Shown: piece after piece, positions 62,201 to 64,000 of the stretch | Numbering within the stretch: position 1 is the stretch's first letter | Layout of the letters: every line of letters starts with the position of its first letter | Assembly: GCA_017163975.1 (NCBI GenBank) | Contig: JAFFSR010000239.1 | Coordinates: 1,426,001-1,490,000, forward strand | From: Anastatus disparis | Taxonomy: Eukaryota; Arthropoda; Insecta; Hymenoptera; Eupelmidae | DNA: 64,000 nt | Direction: 5' to 3' | Notes under the pieces: generated by a model | What the model was told of the DNA's origin: nothing | What the model saw: only the letters and a program-made list of their open reading frames with translations | The model's database searches: none | Position numbers and translations under genes: made by a program

Positions 62201-64000
62201 TTAGGATTTTTCGTACGGGTACATACCCCAAGACCAGTCGAACTACTAATGGCATTTACTAGTATTTTATTGTCATTTTTAGTTCCACCCTAGATTTTAT
62301 CTGCACTAAGTCATATAACGCGATTTTTTTCATGAATTAGAAACCACGCGTTAAATATTATTCAGATTGAAATCGACTATTAAAATTTTTTTAATTAAAC
62401 GAAATTGTAAAAAAAAGTTTGGTGATTGAAGGGCTGGATGCAAGAAGGGGGGGTCTGCGCTCGAAAGCGCGTAAAAGTATTTCCCAAACTCGAATAAAGA
62501 AACTAAATATGAAAAATTTAGAAATTTATAATCATTTTTTACATTTCAGTATTTTTTTCAATATTAAAAATTAATTTCTCAATTTTTTATATCCAGTCTT
62601 TTTTAATTGAGCTTGGACAATACTTTTATGCATTTTCGAGCGCATACCCCTTTTTTGCATTCAGACCTTTAATTATGATTGATAGAGGTGATGTAATAAG
62701 GTATATGATTCCTAAATAGTCATCAATATTTTAGTTTTCCAAATTTTTATTTTTATTCAAAAAATTTCTGTCATTCTTCTTATTAATTAAAGTGAAAGGG
62801 TGTAATGTATCGATATTTTTAAAACTTTTGAGCTAACAATAATAAATTTAGAAAACTATAATGTGGGTATTTTACACCCCTTCAATTAAAAATCTTGTTT
62901 ATGAATTCGTTTCAAAATCATAATACTTGCGCAATGTTAAACTATTCAGATTCTAAAGATAAGATCAATTAACAACAAAGCATCTCTAAAAACACAATAA
63001 ATCATAAGTAAACCAGAAAAAAATCAAAATGATTAATATCAACATCGGATATGCATTAATATCTTTACTCGACGCAAATCACACATATACGCTACACAAT
63101 CAAGTTATCAATCAATCAATCGTTTCCTTATACAAAATAAAGACTCAAAATTATTCGCATAACAATGCCAATCATTATTTTCTTCTATCTCTGATCCCTT
63201 AATCCAAAAAGTATCCAATAACCCAAACCTCACCTATATCATAAAATTATATATATACATAGTTGCTTACAACTTGTAGGCTACGTTACATTCATGTCGT
63301 TGTGTGTAACAGTATGTCACTAGGGTGGTTACCAACAATTTCGCAATTACATACAAAGGGGAGAATCGAATGACATTGTCGTACACATCATGCACTTTGT
63401 TATGCTAATAAATGTTACGATGCGTAGACCTTTGATAATTTAACTGCTGTGGGTCATTAGGACAAACAATATTTGCCGTAAAGTTAACGTGTTTTCAAAA
63501 TTAAGTGTGAAAAAAAGAAAAAAAATAACGAAAAACATGAAAAATTACACTAATATTAACACTTTGGCTAGCGATTTTTAATAATTTTGTACGTGAGCTA
63601 AATTCGCGTTTCAATTACGTAAACTTTTTGAACTGTAAAATTACCGTCAATTTTGCACTTTATTATACTGTTCAAAAATAATCGAACACACCAATCACCT
63701 TTGATATACGTAATGCTTCAATTATACTGACACAAAAATAAATCTTTATAAAAATTGAACACAAAAGATAATACTGTGCGAACAAAAATAGCCGCGCCTG
63801 TCGGCCTAGATAAAATTTACGATACTATTTCTTTTACCTTTAACATAAATCTAAATAATCGCAAGTTCTCTTTTATCATTTGTATTTATTAATAAAATAT
63901 CTGACTCACTTTGTATATTCCACAGAATTTTTATATCGTTTTTGCTTTTTTTTATGGCTACGTAATAAATGTTTTACTTTTTTCGATTTTATTCTTGTTA
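56296..64000. other. Distal intergenic region, no gene recognised
   Basis: GC-richer blocks at about 56500-57080, 57410-57780, 58480-58960, 59480-60030, 60590-60960, 61480-62290 and 63230-63460. Noted: GCAGCTG at 57655-57661, a run of ten C at 59608-59617, GGCACGTGTA near 60014, and a purine tract at 61866-62062. The 76-residue frame at 62063-62293 is hydrophobic but shows no family features. The promoter-distal end contains no recognisable neighbour gene. Confidence 0.5.

Noticed and set aside
62063..62293. 76-residue hydrophobic frame near the right end
   Set aside because: Follows a purine tract, lacks recognisable motifs and has no promoter elements.
1..64000. CRISPR arrays, operons, phage or plasmid modules
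   Set aside because: No regularly spaced short repeats, no dense co-directional genes and no Shine-Dalgarno-led frames; the window is eukaryotic intergenic DNA.

Overview
The window reads as insect nuclear DNA, probably from a hymenopteran. It is strongly AT-rich, full of homopolymer and simple-sequence tracts, and carries tRNA-derived SINEs and foldback DNA elements. There is no prokaryote-like gene packing. The one confidently identified gene is at the left edge: positions 1-535 on the minus strand encode the first 178 residues of an achaete-scute family proneural bHLH protein, including most of the bHLH domain, and the gene runs off the window. The species cannot be fixed from the sequence alone.

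Layout. Positions 536-900 hold the presumed leader and core promoter of this gene (a leader with no upstream AUG, a TATA box and a Hairy/E(spl)-type repressor site). The remaining ~63 kb lies upstream of the gene and is mostly a gene desert in which blocks of higher GC alternate with very AT-rich filler, the arrangement expected of a long cis-regulatory domain. Proneural-type E-boxes (GCAGGTG or GCAGCTG) recur. In two blocks (about 10.8-11.15 kb and 43.0-43.3 kb) they accompany NF-kB-like sites, the combination described for Drosophila scute sensory-organ-precursor autoregulatory enhancers. A small secreted-peptide gene candidate (27691-27894, plus) has a signal peptide and an upstream TATA box. 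Two weaker ORF candidates are at 16325-16588 and 32530-32700.

Mobile DNA. At least seven copies or fragments of one tRNA-derived SINE occur, all in the same orientation. One is split by a 2,047-bp near-palindromic foldback element whose spacer is GC-rich and stop-free in one frame. There are three other classes of inverted-repeat element (7909-8604, 34573-35078, and a short family at 25210 and 53144), plus a perfect 22-bp-arm hairpin at 14676.

The most unusual signal is a 34-bp element present twice in opposite orientation (43007-43040 and 49711-49744). The copies share 32 of 34 bases. The two differences fall at mirror positions of an 18-bp perfect palindrome, so each copy stays self-complementary. 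No family was recognised for it.
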